From Streptomyces zagrosensis (GTDB taxonomy: Bacteria; Actinomycetota; Actinomycetes; Streptomycetales; Streptomycetaceae), in NCBI RefSeq assembly GCF_014203645.1, contig NZ_JACHJL010000002.1, positions 310,001 through 374,000 of the forward strand: a DNA stretch of 64,000 nucleotides, read 5' to 3'. The translations under genes were made by a program, and so were the position numbers. Below are positions 46,004 to 55,113 of this stretch, piece after piece. The number at the start of each line of letters is the position of its first letter. Position 1 is the stretch's first letter. The notes under the pieces were generated by a model. The model was not told the origin of the DNA and ran no database searches. It worked only from the letters and a program-made list of their open reading frames with translations.

Positions 46004-47656
46004 ATGAGCCAGCACGGCGCACCAGGCCGCTATCAGGGCCGCTCCATCGCCGGCGGGCGCTACCAGCTGCACGACCTCCTTGGCGAGGGTGGAATGGCCT
46101 CGGTGCACTTGGCGTACGACAGTGCCCTGGACCGCCAGGTGGCCATCAAAACCCTGCACACCGAACTCGGCCGAGAGCAATCGTTCCGCGAACGTTTCCG
46201 TCGCGAGGCCCAAGCCGTTGCCAAGCTGTCACACCCCAACATCGTCTCGGTCTTCGACACCGGCGAGGACGAGCTCGGCGGCGGTCTGATGCCGTACATC
46301 GTCATGGAGTACGTCGAGGGCCAGCCGCTGCGCTCGGTGCTGGACACGGACGCCCGGCAGTACGGCGCGATGCCCGCCGACAAGGCTCTCAAGATCACCG
46401 CCGATGTGCTCGCGGCCCTCGAAGTCAGCCATGAGATGGGCTTGGTGCACCGCGACATCAAGCCAGGCAACGTGATGATGACCAAGCGCAATGTGGTCAA
46501 GGTCATGGACTTCGGCATCGCCCGCGCCATGCAGTCGGGCGTCACCTCGATGACTCAGACCGGCATGGTCGTCGGCACCCCGCAGTACCTCTCCCCCGAG
46601 CAGGCTCTGGGCCGCGGCGTGGACGCCCGCTCCGACCTGTACTCGGTCGGCATCATGCTCTTCGAGCTGGCGACCGGGCGGCTCCCCTTCGAGGCGGACT
46701 CGCCGCTGGCCATCGCGTACGCGCACGTGCAGGAGGAGCCGGTCGCCCCCTCGACCATCAACCGCTCGCTGACCCCCGCGATGGACGCGCTCGTCGCCCG
46801 CGCGCTGAAGAAGAACCCGAACGAGCGCTTCCCGACCGCCGAAGCAATGCGCGACGAGTGCGCGCGCGTCCTCGGCAGCGGTCAGACGGGCGCTGCGCCG
46901 GCCGTCATCAGCGGCGGCGGCCCCGCGCGCAGCGGCGCCGGCGTCGGCTCGGCGGTCTTCCCGCCCGTCGATCAGCAGGCCGCTCAGATGCCGAGTCCGC
47001 AGAGCGTCCAGACCCCGTACCAGCCGCAGTCCGGCTACCAGCAAAGCGGTGGCTTCGGCCCCTCCACCCCGCCGCCAGGCCCGTACGCGCCGCAGCAGGG
47101 TTATCAGGCACCGTCCCCGTACCACGCCGGCGGCACCAGCACCCCGCCCCCGTACGTCATGGCGAACACCACGCCGAGTCCGGCGGCCGGCGGCGGGCCA
47201 GCCGGCGGCGGCGGTGGGAACAAGAAGGTCATCATCAGCTCGGCCGTGGTGGCCGCGGTGGCGGTCATCGCCGTGATCGTCGGCTTCGCGCTGAAGAGCA
47301 ACGGCGACGGCAACGACGGCGGCAAGGAAGAGCAGGCGAAGCCGACCCAGACGTCGGAGGCCGCCGGCTTCAAAGAAGGCGACAAGAGCAAGACCATCGA
47401 CCCGGAGAAGTGCACCGAGGCGTACGACGCCACGGACAAGCCGGGCTCGTACATCATGCCGGAGTTCCAGTACCTCTACATCGACTCGGTGAAGGACTGC
47501 CTCAAGGCGTCGGGCTGGAAGTACAAGGTCATCCCCATCAACGAAAACACTTGGGGCAAGGGCACCGTCATGGAGTACACCTTCGACAACCGTGAGCCCT
47601 TCGCCCCCGAGGAAGACACGGTCGAGCTGACCGTGTCCACGGGCAAACCCGAGTAA
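46004..47656 (+). CDS. Ser/Thr protein kinase with C-terminal extracellular domain (550 aa)
   Basis: Gly-loop LGEGGMASVHLAYDS, Lys49, HRDIKPGNV with Asp151, DFG at Asp169 and GTPQYLSPEQALG define an active Hanks kinase. A Pro/Gln/Tyr-rich juxtamembrane stretch leads to one membrane helix (about 407-430), a charged linker and an about 95-residue outer domain with two Cys. The tail of that domain (GWKYKVIPINENTWGKGTVMEYTF ... ELTVSTG) resembles one PASTA repeat. A roughly 300-nt divergent control region separates it from the other kinase. Probably senses envelope state, as PknB-like kinases do. Confidence 0.95.
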   Translation: MSQHGAPGRYQGRSIAGGRYQLHDLLGEGGMASVHLAYDSALDRQVAIKTLHTELGREQSFRERFRREAQAVAKLSHPNIVSVFDTGEDELGGGLMPYIVMEYVEGQPLRSVLDTDARQYGAMPADKALKITADVLAALEVSHEMGLVHRDIKPGNVMMTKRNVVKVMDFGIARAMQSGVTSMTQTGMVVGTPQYLSPEQALGRGVDARSDLYSVGIMLFELATGRLPFEADSPLAIAYAHVQEEPVAPSTINRSLTPAMDALVARALKKNPNERFPTAEAMRDECARVLGSGQTGAAPAVISGGGPARSGAGVGSAVFPPVDQQAAQMPSPQSVQTPYQPQSGYQQSGGFGPSTPPPGPYAPQQGYQAPSPYHAGGTSTPPPYVMANTTPSPAAGGGPAGGGGGNKKVIISSAVVAAVAVIAVIVGFALKSNGDGNDGGKEEQAKPTQTSEAAGFKEGDKSKTIDPEKCTEAYDATDKPGSYIMPEFQYLYIDSVKDCLKASGWKYKVIPINENTWGKGTVMEYTFDNREPFAPEEDTVELTVSTGKPE

Positions 47657-47718
47657 CTGACAGCCCGGGCACATCGGCAGCCCTGCACGGCGTATTCGCA
47701 GCGCTACAACGCGGCGAA

Positions 47719-47741
47719 ACCCGGCACGAGATGTGCCGGGT
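47719..47741 (+). terminator. Terminator after the kinase gene
   Basis: ACCCGGCAC pairs with GTGCCGGGT, a 9-bp perfect stem with a 5-nt loop, 63 nt past the stop. Confidence 0.75.
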
Positions 47742-47891
47742 GGCCAGCCGGATGTGCGTGCGTGGACCTGCGGGAAGGGGCTGCGGGCGCCCGTACGGGT
47801 CGTAGGTGCGTACGGGGCCTGCGGGGCTGTTGGGCCTGCCGGAGTTGCTTCGCAAGCGCGGGGCCGCGGGCGGCCCCCGTACCCGGTCGGG

Positions 47892-48467
47892 CTAGAGGTA
47901 CGGGCCGGAGCGGGCGCCTCCGGGAGGCTGGGTGTCGTCTTCCTCATCGCCGCCACCGACACCCGGCGGCAACGCCCTACGCATCTGCTCCAACTGCGCG
48001 CGAGCCGCCATCTGTTGGGCGAACAAGGCGGTCTGGATGCCGTGGAACAGCCCCTCAAGCCAGCCGACCAACTGGGCCTGAGCAATCCGCAGTTCGGCCT
48101 CGGTGGGCACGGTCTCGTCCGTGAAGGGCAGGGACAGCCGATCAAGCTCCTCAATCAGCTCCGGCGCGAGACCGTCCTCAAGCTCCTTCACGGAGCTGGA
48201 GTGGATCTCCTTCAGCCGGACCCGGCTCGCCTCGTCCAAAGGCGCGGCCCTGACCTCTTCCAGAAGCTGCTTGATCATGCTGCCGATACGCATGACCTTC
48301 GCGGGCTGTTCCACCATGTCCGTCACAGGGATCTCACGCGACACATCGCCGCCGCCGCTGCCGCCACTGCCGTCGCCGGAGCCGGCGCTGCCAAGAGCCA
48401 TCCCGTCCGGACCGACGACCAAGACGTGCGGGCTCTCCTGTGCTCGTTCGTTCATCGGCTGGTTCAT
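47892..48467 (-). CDS. bpa: Bacterial proteasome activator (191 aa)
   Basis: The protein has the DUF2587/Bpa helical core (MRIGSMIKQLLEEVRAAPLDEASRVRLKEIHSSSVKELEDGLAPELIEELDRLSLPF ... QAQLVGWLEGLFHGIQTALFAQQMAARAQLEQMR) and ends in ...SGPYL. This is the hydrophobic-Tyr-X C-terminus that docks into the 20S proteasome ring and opens the gate without ATP. The N-terminus has a Gly/Ser-rich insert (GSGDGSGGSGGGD). ATG 48467 follows GGGGGT. It stands alone, convergent with the kinase gene. Confidence 0.93.
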   Translation of the reverse strand: MNQPMNERAQESPHVLVVGPDGMALGSAGSGDGSGGSGGGDVSREIPVTDMVEQPAKVMRIGSMIKQLLEEVRAAPLDEASRVRLKEIHSSSVKELEDGLAPELIEELDRLSLPFTDETVPTEAELRIAQAQLVGWLEGLFHGIQTALFAQQMAARAQLEQMRRALPPGVGGGDEEDDTQPPGGARSGPYL

Positions 48468-48533
48468 ACCCCCATTGTTCCGCACGCCGCCGGAGTCGGC
48501 CGGTGCGGGGGCGTATCCGAGCCACCATGGCCC

Positions 48534-49559
48534 TCAGTGCCGACGCAGCCGCAGTCCGAAGTAGGCGAGGCCAAGACCGGTGAGCGCCATCCCGGTACCG
48601 AGTGGGAGCACGCGCATCACCCGGCCGCCCGATTCGGCGTTCTCCCCGCCCTTGCCGCCCTCGGAGGTCGGCCGCACGCCGCCGCCCCCGGTCGGCTTGC
48701 CCCCACCGCCCGTACCGTCCGTCCCGGTCGAGGGCAGCAGTGGCACCCGGTGGCGGTGCCCCGGCGGGTGCCAGGCCGGCGCGGGCCACGGCAGCCGCCC
48801 CGCCTGCGCCTGGTCACGTCGCGCCTTACCCGGGCTGGGCGTGGTGGAGACGCCCCCTTCCACGGACTCTCTGGGAGACCGCGCGGCGGGACCGTCGTGG
48901 GGGTTGTTGTGGGGCCTGTTGTGGGGGTTGCCACGGGGACTGTTGTGGGGAGCGTCGTGGGGTTTATCGGCGGCTGCGTGGCCATCGGGCGGTGCCTCGG
49001 AGCCCTGGTCCCTGCCGGTGTCGGGGCGTGCGCCAGAGTCGGGCCTGGGGTGTGGGCGGGGGCGGGGGTGGGCGTCGGGGCGGAGGAGTGAGGGGTGTCG
49101 GGCGGCCTCGTCGGGGGCGTCGGACGCGCCCGAGGTACCGGGTGCGTCGCGTGCGTCGGGTGCGTTGCCGGGGGTGGTGGGAGGAGGCGTGCCGGGGGAG
49201 TGGTCGCCGGGTGCCGAGGCGTGAGAGCCCGGCCGTCCCGGAGCCTTACGCCCCTCCCCCGGCCCGTTCCCGGCGAACAACGCCCCGAAGGGGTCAGGCT
49301 GCGTTGCGTACGCGGCTTCTGCGAGGGGAGCGGGCCCCGGCAGCGTAAGGACGAGCGTGCACAGCCCGCCCAACACCCAGGGCGTACGCCGCCGGGCTGG
49401 GGTGGGGCTCGGTGCGGGGGCTGGGGCTGGGGCTGGGGCTGGGGTGATGCTGGGGGCTGGGGCCGGGGTGTCTTTCGGGGCTGGGATGGGGGTGAAAGCT
49501 GGGGTGTCTCGTCGCGGAGCGTCCGCGGGTCGTGAGCGGTGCCGGTGCGCTGAGACCAC
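48534..49559 (-). CDS. Pro-rich surface-like protein with signal and C-terminal anchor (341 aa)
   Basis: An N-terminal Pro/Ala-Pro repeat stretch (APAPAPAPAPSPTPA) is followed by RRRTPWVLGGLCTLVLTLPGPAPLAEA, a signal-like hydrophobic segment, then about 240 residues of Pro, His, Asp, Gly and Asn repeats (NPHNRPHNNPHDG type). The C-terminus VMRVLPLGTGMALTGLGLAYFGLRLRRH is a hydrophobic helix with an Arg/His tail, like a sortase or membrane anchor, but no canonical LPXTG-type motif is clear. GTG 49559 has GGGAGGG 8 nt upstream. Codon use is right for a real gene but most of the sequence is low-complexity. A secreted or wall protein of unknown function. Confidence 0.6.
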   Translation of the reverse strand: MVSAHRHRSRPADAPRRDTPAFTPIPAPKDTPAPAPSITPAPAPAPAPAPSPTPARRRTPWVLGGLCTLVLTLPGPAPLAEAAYATQPDPFGALFAGNGPGEGRKAPGRPGSHASAPGDHSPGTPPPTTPGNAPDARDAPGTSGASDAPDEAARHPSLLRPDAHPRPRPHPRPDSGARPDTGRDQGSEAPPDGHAAADKPHDAPHNSPRGNPHNRPHNNPHDGPAARSPRESVEGGVSTTPSPGKARRDQAQAGRLPWPAPAWHPPGHRHRVPLLPSTGTDGTGGGGKPTGGGGVRPTSEGGKGGENAESGGRVMRVLPLGTGMALTGLGLAYFGLRLRRH

Positions 49560-49746
49560 GTCCGTGTCCCTCCCGTCCCGTCATCCATCGACTGACGGTT
49601 CTCAGCGTCACACGGCGCGACATATCCGGCATCTTGGGTTACAGAGACAGAGACGGAGAACGTAGACGTACGTACGCACGGGCCGAAGGCCCACGACGCG
49701 TTACGGGGGGCGCGCCAGGGCGGCGCACGGCGCGTAGCAGCACGGC

Positions 49747-49803
49747 GGTTGCGTTGGGTCGCGATGGTTGCGTTGGGTCGTGATGGTTGCGTTGGGACGC
49801 GGT
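49747..49803. repeat. Three 19-bp tandem repeats (G-rich)
   Basis: Units 49747-49765, 49766-49784 and 49785-49803 share GGTTGCGTTGGG with small changes at their ends. Confidence 0.85.
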
Positions 49804-49920
49804 GGTAGATAACGGGGTCGCGGTGGTAGATAGCGGCGGCGGCGGTGCTGCGGTCTTTGCGCGGGGACGCCGTGGTGGTGCGTAGCGACGCAGCAGCCGT
49901 TGCGTTGGGGGCGCGGGGCG

Positions 49921-49971
<51 letters not shown>

Positions 49972-49975
49972 TGGA

Positions 49976-50956
49976 TCAGACCCTCAGCAGGACCTTTCCC
50001 ACGTGGCCGCTGCCCTCGATGACGCGGTGCGCCTCGGCCGCGTCGCTGATCGGGAGCGTCTGGTCCACGACTGCTCGCACCCGACCGCTTTCGATCAGCG
50101 GCCACACGTGTTCCCGTACTGCCGCGACGATCGTCGCCTTCTCCGCCAGCGGACGCCCACGCAGCGATGTCGCGGTGACCGCGCCTCGCTTGCCGAGCAG
50201 CGTTCCCAGGTTGAGCTCGCCTTTTACGCCACCCTGTAGGCCGATGATCGACAACCGTCCGTTGACGGCGAGCGCTCGCACGTTCGCGTCCAGGTACTTC
50301 GCCCCGACGATGTCGAGGATGACGTCAGCGCCCGTGCCGCCCGTTGCCGCGCGCAACTCGGTGACGAAGTCCTGTTCCCGGTAGTTGATCAGCACATCGG
50401 CGCCGAGCTCCGCGCACGCGGCCAGCTTTTCCGCGTTGCCCGCAGTGACCGCGACCTTCGCGCCCACCGCCTTCGCGAGCTGGATGGCCATCGTGCCAAT
50501 GCCGCTGGAGCCGCCGTGCACAAGCAGGGTTTCACCGGGACGAAGATGAGAAATCATGAATACATTCGACCAAACGGTCGATACCACCTCGGGCAGGGCT
50601 GCCGCGGTGACGAGATCCATGCCGGACGGCACGGGCAGGAGCTGGCCGCTCGGCACCGCGACCTTCTCCGCGTAGCCGCCGCCGCTCAGCAGCGCACACA
50701 CCTCGTCGCCGACCGCCCAGCCGCCGCCACTGCCGGGGCCGAGCGCGACGATTCGCCCCGAGCACTCCAGGCCCGGATACGGCGAGGCGCCAGGCGGGGG
50801 GTCGTAAAAACCCTGCCGCTGCATCACGTCGGCGCGGTTGACGGCGCTGGCCGCCACCTCGACGAGTACCTCTCCCTCGGTGGGCTCGGGATCGGGAACC
50901 TCGTCCCAGACGAGGGCTTCGGGTCCGCCTGGCTCTGGAATGGTGATCGCACGCAT
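49976..50956 (-). CDS. NAD(P)H-quinone oxidoreductase, zinc-independent MDR family (326 aa)
   Basis: The quinone-oxidoreductase-type medium-chain dehydrogenase fold is clear: GLECSGRIVALGPG, then TLLVHGGSSGIGTMAIQLAKAVGAKV (NADPH Rossmann motif), and QGGVKGELNLGTLLGKRGAVTATSLRGRPLAEK. No catalytic zinc Cys/His set is seen. Members reduce quinones or enones and protect from redox stress. ATG 50956; the longer frame upstream is Arg/Gly-rich noise. Six nt after its stop begins the G homopolymer. Confidence 0.93.
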   Translation of the reverse strand: MRAITIPEPGGPEALVWDEVPDPEPTEGEVLVEVAASAVNRADVMQRQGFYDPPPGASPYPGLECSGRIVALGPGSGGGWAVGDEVCALLSGGGYAEKVAVPSGQLLPVPSGMDLVTAAALPEVVSTVWSNVFMISHLRPGETLLVHGGSSGIGTMAIQLAKAVGAKVAVTAGNAEKLAACAELGADVLINYREQDFVTELRAATGGTGADVILDIVGAKYLDANVRALAVNGRLSIIGLQGGVKGELNLGTLLGKRGAVTATSLRGRPLAEKATIVAAVREHVWPLIESGRVRAVVDQTLPISDAAEAHRVIEGSGHVGKVLLRV

Positions 50957-51157
50957 GCACGCGAGGCTACCCCCGGCGGCTCGTCCCACTCCGGCTACGC
51001 CACCACCACGCCACGGCGCCACCACCCGGTCACCGGACCGCCATGCCACCGCTGTCCACTAGCAGCCCCGGGCCATCCGCCCGTTTCGTTCTTCCGTTCC
51101 CGTGCCGTCCGCTTCCGCCCCCGCCCCTACGCCTCGCTGGTTCGGCCGCCTGCCCAG

Positions 51158-52231
51158 CTATCTGCCGGCACCCGGTACTCCGCCGGGCGGCTGCGCTCGT
51201 ACGACCGCGATCAGCCGGTCCGTCGCCTGCAACGGGCTCGCCTCCGGGTTGTCATAACCGAGCAGCCGGTGGCCACGCAACACCGTCACCACCAGGTCCT
51301 CCGTCTCCCGAACCTGCTTGCCGACCTCCGCCTTGACCACCGGGCGCTCCACCAGATCCAGGCCACTGCCCTGCTGGATCAGGTCCTCCATCACGGCGCC
51401 CGCGCTGGGGCTGTGCACGGACAGGCCCAGCAGCCGGCCGGCCGCGCTTGCGCTGGTGATCACGGCGTCCGCGCCCGACTGCCGCAGCAGGGGCGCGTTC
51501 TCCTCCTCACGGACGGCGGCAACGATGTTGGCTCCCTTGTTCAACTGCCGCGCCGTGAGCGTCACCAACACGGCCGTGTCATCGCGCTGGGTGGCAATGA
51601 CGAACTGGCGCGCCCGCTGCCCCTCCGCACGCAACAACACATCGCTGCGCGTCGCGTCACCGACGACGCCGGCGAAGCCCTCGGCATTGGCCGACTCGAT
51701 CACCTTGTGGTTCGGGTCCACGACAACGACCTGGTCCTTGCGCAGCCCCGTCGCACACAGCGTCTGCACGGCGGACCGGCCCTTGGTACCGAAGCCGACG
51801 ACGATGGTGTGGTCGCGCAAGGCGCTCCTCCAGCGATTGAGACGGAATTGCTCGCGGGTGCGCTCGGTGAGCACCTCCAGCGTGGTGCCGACCAGAATGA
51901 TCAGAAACAGCACGCGCAGCGGCGTGACCAGCAGAATGTTGATGAGCCTGGCGCTGTCGCTGTACGGAACGATGTCGCCGTAGCCGGTCGTCGACAGCGT
52001 GACGGTCGAGTAGTAGACGGAGTCGAGGAAATCGACGGTTTCGTCTGCGTTGTCGTGGTATCCCTCGCGGTCCAGGTAGACCAACATGACCGTCACGATC
52101 ATCACAAGAAGCGCGACCAGCAGCCGCTGCCCGACCTGACGCAGCGGCCCCACCGGAAACCGGGGCAACTGAACGCGGTACGAGACGGGTTCCTGGTTAC
52201 GCGCTGCCGCGTCATGCGTGGGCAGCTTCAC
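51158..52231 (-). CDS. Two-TM potassium channel with RCK domain (357 aa)
   Basis: The pore helix and selectivity filter TVTLSTTGYGDIVP lie between two hydrophobic segments, giving a 2TM Kch/KtrA-type channel. The rest is a cytosolic RCK/TrkA-N domain (TIVVGFGTKGRSAVQTL; VVVDPNHKVIESANAEGFAGVVGDATRS) that binds nucleotide and gates the channel, plus a TrkA-C-like tail. It is third in an operon with mobA and moeA: its GTG overlaps the moeA stop (GTGA). Confidence 0.9.
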   Translation of the reverse strand: MKLPTHDAAARNQEPVSYRVQLPRFPVGPLRQVGQRLLVALLVMIVTVMLVYLDREGYHDNADETVDFLDSVYYSTVTLSTTGYGDIVPYSDSARLINILLVTPLRVLFLIILVGTTLEVLTERTREQFRLNRWRSALRDHTIVVGFGTKGRSAVQTLCATGLRKDQVVVVDPNHKVIESANAEGFAGVVGDATRSDVLLRAEGQRARQFVIATQRDDTAVLVTLTARQLNKGANIVAAVREEENAPLLRQSGADAVITSASAAGRLLGLSVHSPSAGAVMEDLIQQGSGLDLVERPVVKAEVGKQVRETEDLVVTVLRGHRLLGYDNPEASPLQATDRLIAVVRAQPPGGVPGAGR

Positions 52232-55113
52232 TCGGTTCCTCCGGGCGGCCGGGCTTTCGGGGGTGTGTCGTCTCCGGGGCGGCGGGTGAGCGACGAGCTT
52301 GCGGCCCGCGCGTCCGGAGTGGGGATACCCGGCTGCGCGCCGGGTGCCCCAGGGATAGACGAGTCAGGCACGGCACTGGGTTGCCCGAGGGCGCATGCGC
52401 ATGTTGATGCGCCGGCGGCCGGCGAGGGCGTGGACGCTGACGTGGCCGCAGGCGCTGGTGTGACCGCAGGCGCTGGTGTGGCCGCAGCGCAGGGTGTCGG
52501 CGGGGCCGCGGACGCTTCGGTGGCGGGGTACGCCTTGGAGTGGGCCGTTCCCGGCCAGTGCCCGATGCCATCCATCCCGGCCCACGGCAGGCCCATGACC
52601 TCGACTTCCGCGCCGCGTGACGCGCCGCCGGGCGGAATGACGGCCAAGCCATCGGCGACCGCCACACCGCGCAGCATCGCCGGGCCGTTGAAGTGCGCCG
52701 GCACCGCGGCACCGGCGTGGTGGCGTGTCGGCACCAACCTGGTGTCGCGCGGGTGCCCAGGCACATCGGCCGCCAGCGGCGCGAGCGTCACCACCGGCGC
52801 GTCGAACGCGGTGGCCTGAGCGCGATGGGTGGGCCACGGCGCGTCCGGCTGACCGCCGCGGGACACATCGGACAGGGCGGCCTGGGTGGCCTGGGTGGCG
52901 CGTGAGGTCGCCGCTCGGGGGTCGGCCGCGGGCCGGTGCTGCGGCTGGGGGCGGGCGGCGAGCGAACGGAGCAGCGGCTCTGCGAGCGTCAACAGCCCGG
53001 ACACCGCGGCCAGTGGATTGCCCGGCAGCCCCACCAGATGCCGGTGCTCGTCGAGCCGGGCGAGCAGCATGGGGTGGCCGGGGCGTACGGCTACTCCGTC
53101 AACCAGCAGCCGCGCCTCAAGGCGTCGCAACACGGGGTGCACATGGTCCACCGGCCCACCCGCCGTGCCGCCCGTGGTGACCACCAGATCGGCACGAGCA
53201 TTCGCGACGGCGGCACAAAGCGCCTCAGCGTCGTCCCCCAACCACCGGGTGGCCAACACATCCGCGCCTAGCGCCTGGAGCCAGGGCCCGAGCATCGGAC
53301 CGAGCGCATCCCTGATGAGTCCATCGTGCGGCAGCCCCGAACGCAGCAACTCATCACCCAGCACCAGGATTTCCACCCATGGCCTGCGGACGGTCATCAA
53401 CTCGTCGTAACCCGCCGCCGCCGCCAACCCCAACACAGCGGGCGTGACCAACGTCCCGGCGGGCAACAACTGGTCGCCCCTGCCGCACTCCTGGCCCCGT
53501 GGCCTGATGTCCTGCCCGGGCAATACGGGATGCGCAGCCGACGCGTACAACCAACCGTCTGCTTCCCCATTGCTGTTCCCGCGCCCGTGCTCGTGCTCGT
53601 TGGTCCCGTGCCTTTGCGCTTGTGCTTGCCCGTGCTCGTGCCCGTGCCTGTGCTCGTTGGTCCCGTGCCCGCCGCGGTTTCCGTAGGCGTCCTCGCTGCC
53701 GCTGCCGCTTCCGCTGTCATTGCTGTCATTGCTGGTGCTGCTGGTGCTGCTGGCGTGGCCGCTTGCGTTGGCGGGCCCTGGTCCGTCGGTTTCCGTTCCT
53801 GATGGCGACTTCGAGCCTGCGGACGTAGTTGAGCTCGCGGTGGAGGTGCAGTCAGCGCAGGGAATGGAGCCCGCGTCGCGGGACGTCTGCCTGTGCCCGT
53901 CCGCCGGGTCGGGGCGTACGCTCTCGCCCGCCCGGCCCGCTCGCGGCGCACGCCCGTCGCGGGTCGTGCCGTGCTCGCTGCGCAGCACGGCGGTCGCGCC
54001 CAGCGGTGTTCTGGCGCCGGTGGCGATGCGTACCGCCCGACCGTCTTCCAAGGGCTCGGGCCGGGCATGGCCCGCCAACACTCCCTGGCTGCACACGGGC
54101 AACCGCCAAGGGCCCGGGCCCGCGATCGCCCAGCCGTCCATGGCCGAGGTATCGAAGGGCGGCAGATCGGTCAGGGCGGTCAACGGCTCGGCCAGCACCC
54201 TGCCCAGCGCCTCACCCAACGGGGTAGGGGCCGCGGGCAGCGGTCCATCAACCGCCCGGGACGCGATCGTACGAGCCTCCGGCCAACTCACCGGCCTGCC
54301 GCCATGCCGCGCCCTTTCGCCTCCGGAACCACGCCCCTCACCATGCCCGTCCGCATCACCGGAACCACCTGCTCCACCAGTTCCGCTCTCACCATGAGAA
54401 CCGCCCGCGCCGCCAGCGGCCCCATCAAGCTCACCGGTACCACCGGGTGAGGAACCACCTGACCCACTGGCTTCGCCGGTCCCCTCTGCCTTGCCTGGCC
54501 CACCAGGTCTATGCGTCTCGCTCGGCCCATTGGCCTTCTCTGACCCGCCAGCCCCATCGGTATCGACTGACCCGCTGGCCCCATCGGTAGTGGCTGCCTC
54601 ATTGGTCCCACCGGTATCGACTGGCCCACCGGTCTCGCCTGCCTCGCCTGGGCAGCCACCTGTCTCCGGCTCGCGCGCACCATCGTGGCCCGTACCGGCT
54701 CCGTTGCCGAGGCCGCGGCCAACATCGGAGTCGGCATCGGCGCAGCGGGCAGAGACGGAGCTGGCGGCAGAGACGGCGTCAGAGCCGGAGCCAGGGGCGG
54801 CAGGGTCCGTATCGCGGTGGCGGTCACGGCCGGACACTGGGACGAAGCCACGCTCGGTGTCCGGACCAGGCGCTTCCGCCTCAGCCACCTCAGCCGCCTC
54901 GGCCACCGCACCCCATGCGTCGCGCTCGGCTCCTTCGCCCCACTCGTCGCGCTCGACCCACCTGACCCACCCGTCCCACTCGTCGCGCTCGACCCGCGGG
55001 GCACGGCCCGAGGCCGCTACGGCGAGCGCCTCATCAGTCGCGCGATCCAGCGCTGCCTCGTCGCTTTCGTCGCTCTTCTCGTGCGCCGAATCCGCGCGTT
55101 GTCGTCCAGTCAT
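52228..55113 (-). CDS. moeA: MoeA-like molybdopterin molybdotransferase with huge low-complexity extensions (961 aa)
   Basis: MoeA core blocks are recognisable: VSWPEARTIASRAVDGPLPAAPTPLGEALGRVLAEPLTALTDLPPFDTSAMDGWAI (about 265-325), WVEILVLGDELLRSGLPHDGLIRDALGPML with VVTTGGTAGGPVDHVHPVLRRLEARL (MoCF domain, the molybdenum-insertion site) and the C-terminal domain HFNGPAMLRGVAVADGLAVIPPG. Normal MoeA is about 400 aa. Here an acidic Gly/Ser/Glu head (about 250 residues), a Ser/His/Asn-rich insert (about 375-520) and an Ala/Pro/Thr tail (about 850-961) triple its size. Its ATG overlaps the mobA stop. It would insert molybdate into MPT for molybdoenzymes. Confidence 0.8.
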   Translation of the reverse strand: MTGRQRADSAHEKSDESDEAALDRATDEALAVAASGRAPRVERDEWDGWVRWVERDEWGEGAERDAWGAVAEAAEVAEAEAPGPDTERGFVPVSGRDRHRDTDPAAPGSGSDAVSAASSVSARCADADSDVGRGLGNGAGTGHDGAREPETGGCPGEAGETGGPVDTGGTNEAATTDGASGSVDTDGAGGSEKANGPSETHRPGGPGKAEGTGEASGSGGSSPGGTGELDGAAGGAGGSHGESGTGGAGGSGDADGHGEGRGSGGERARHGGRPVSWPEARTIASRAVDGPLPAAPTPLGEALGRVLAEPLTALTDLPPFDTSAMDGWAIAGPGPWRLPVCSQGVLAGHARPEPLEDGRAVRIATGARTPLGATAVLRSEHGTTRDGRAPRAGRAGESVRPDPADGHRQTSRDAGSIPCADCTSTASSTTSAGSKSPSGTETDGPGPANASGHASSTSSTSNDSNDSGSGSGSEDAYGNRGGHGTNEHRHGHEHGQAQAQRHGTNEHEHGRGNSNGEADGWLYASAAHPVLPGQDIRPRGQECGRGDQLLPAGTLVTPAVLGLAAAAGYDELMTVRRPWVEILVLGDELLRSGLPHDGLIRDALGPMLGPWLQALGADVLATRWLGDDAEALCAAVANARADLVVTTGGTAGGPVDHVHPVLRRLEARLLVDGVAVRPGHPMLLARLDEHRHLVGLPGNPLAAVSGLLTLAEPLLRSLAARPQPQHRPAADPRAATSRATQATQAALSDVSRGGQPDAPWPTHRAQATAFDAPVVTLAPLAADVPGHPRDTRLVPTRHHAGAAVPAHFNGPAMLRGVAVADGLAVIPPGGASRGAEVEVMGLPWAGMDGIGHWPGTAHSKAYPATEASAAPPTPCAAATPAPAVTPAPAATSASTPSPAAGASTCACALGQPSAVPDSSIPGAPGAQPGIPTPDARAASSSLTRRPGDDTPPKARPPGGTE

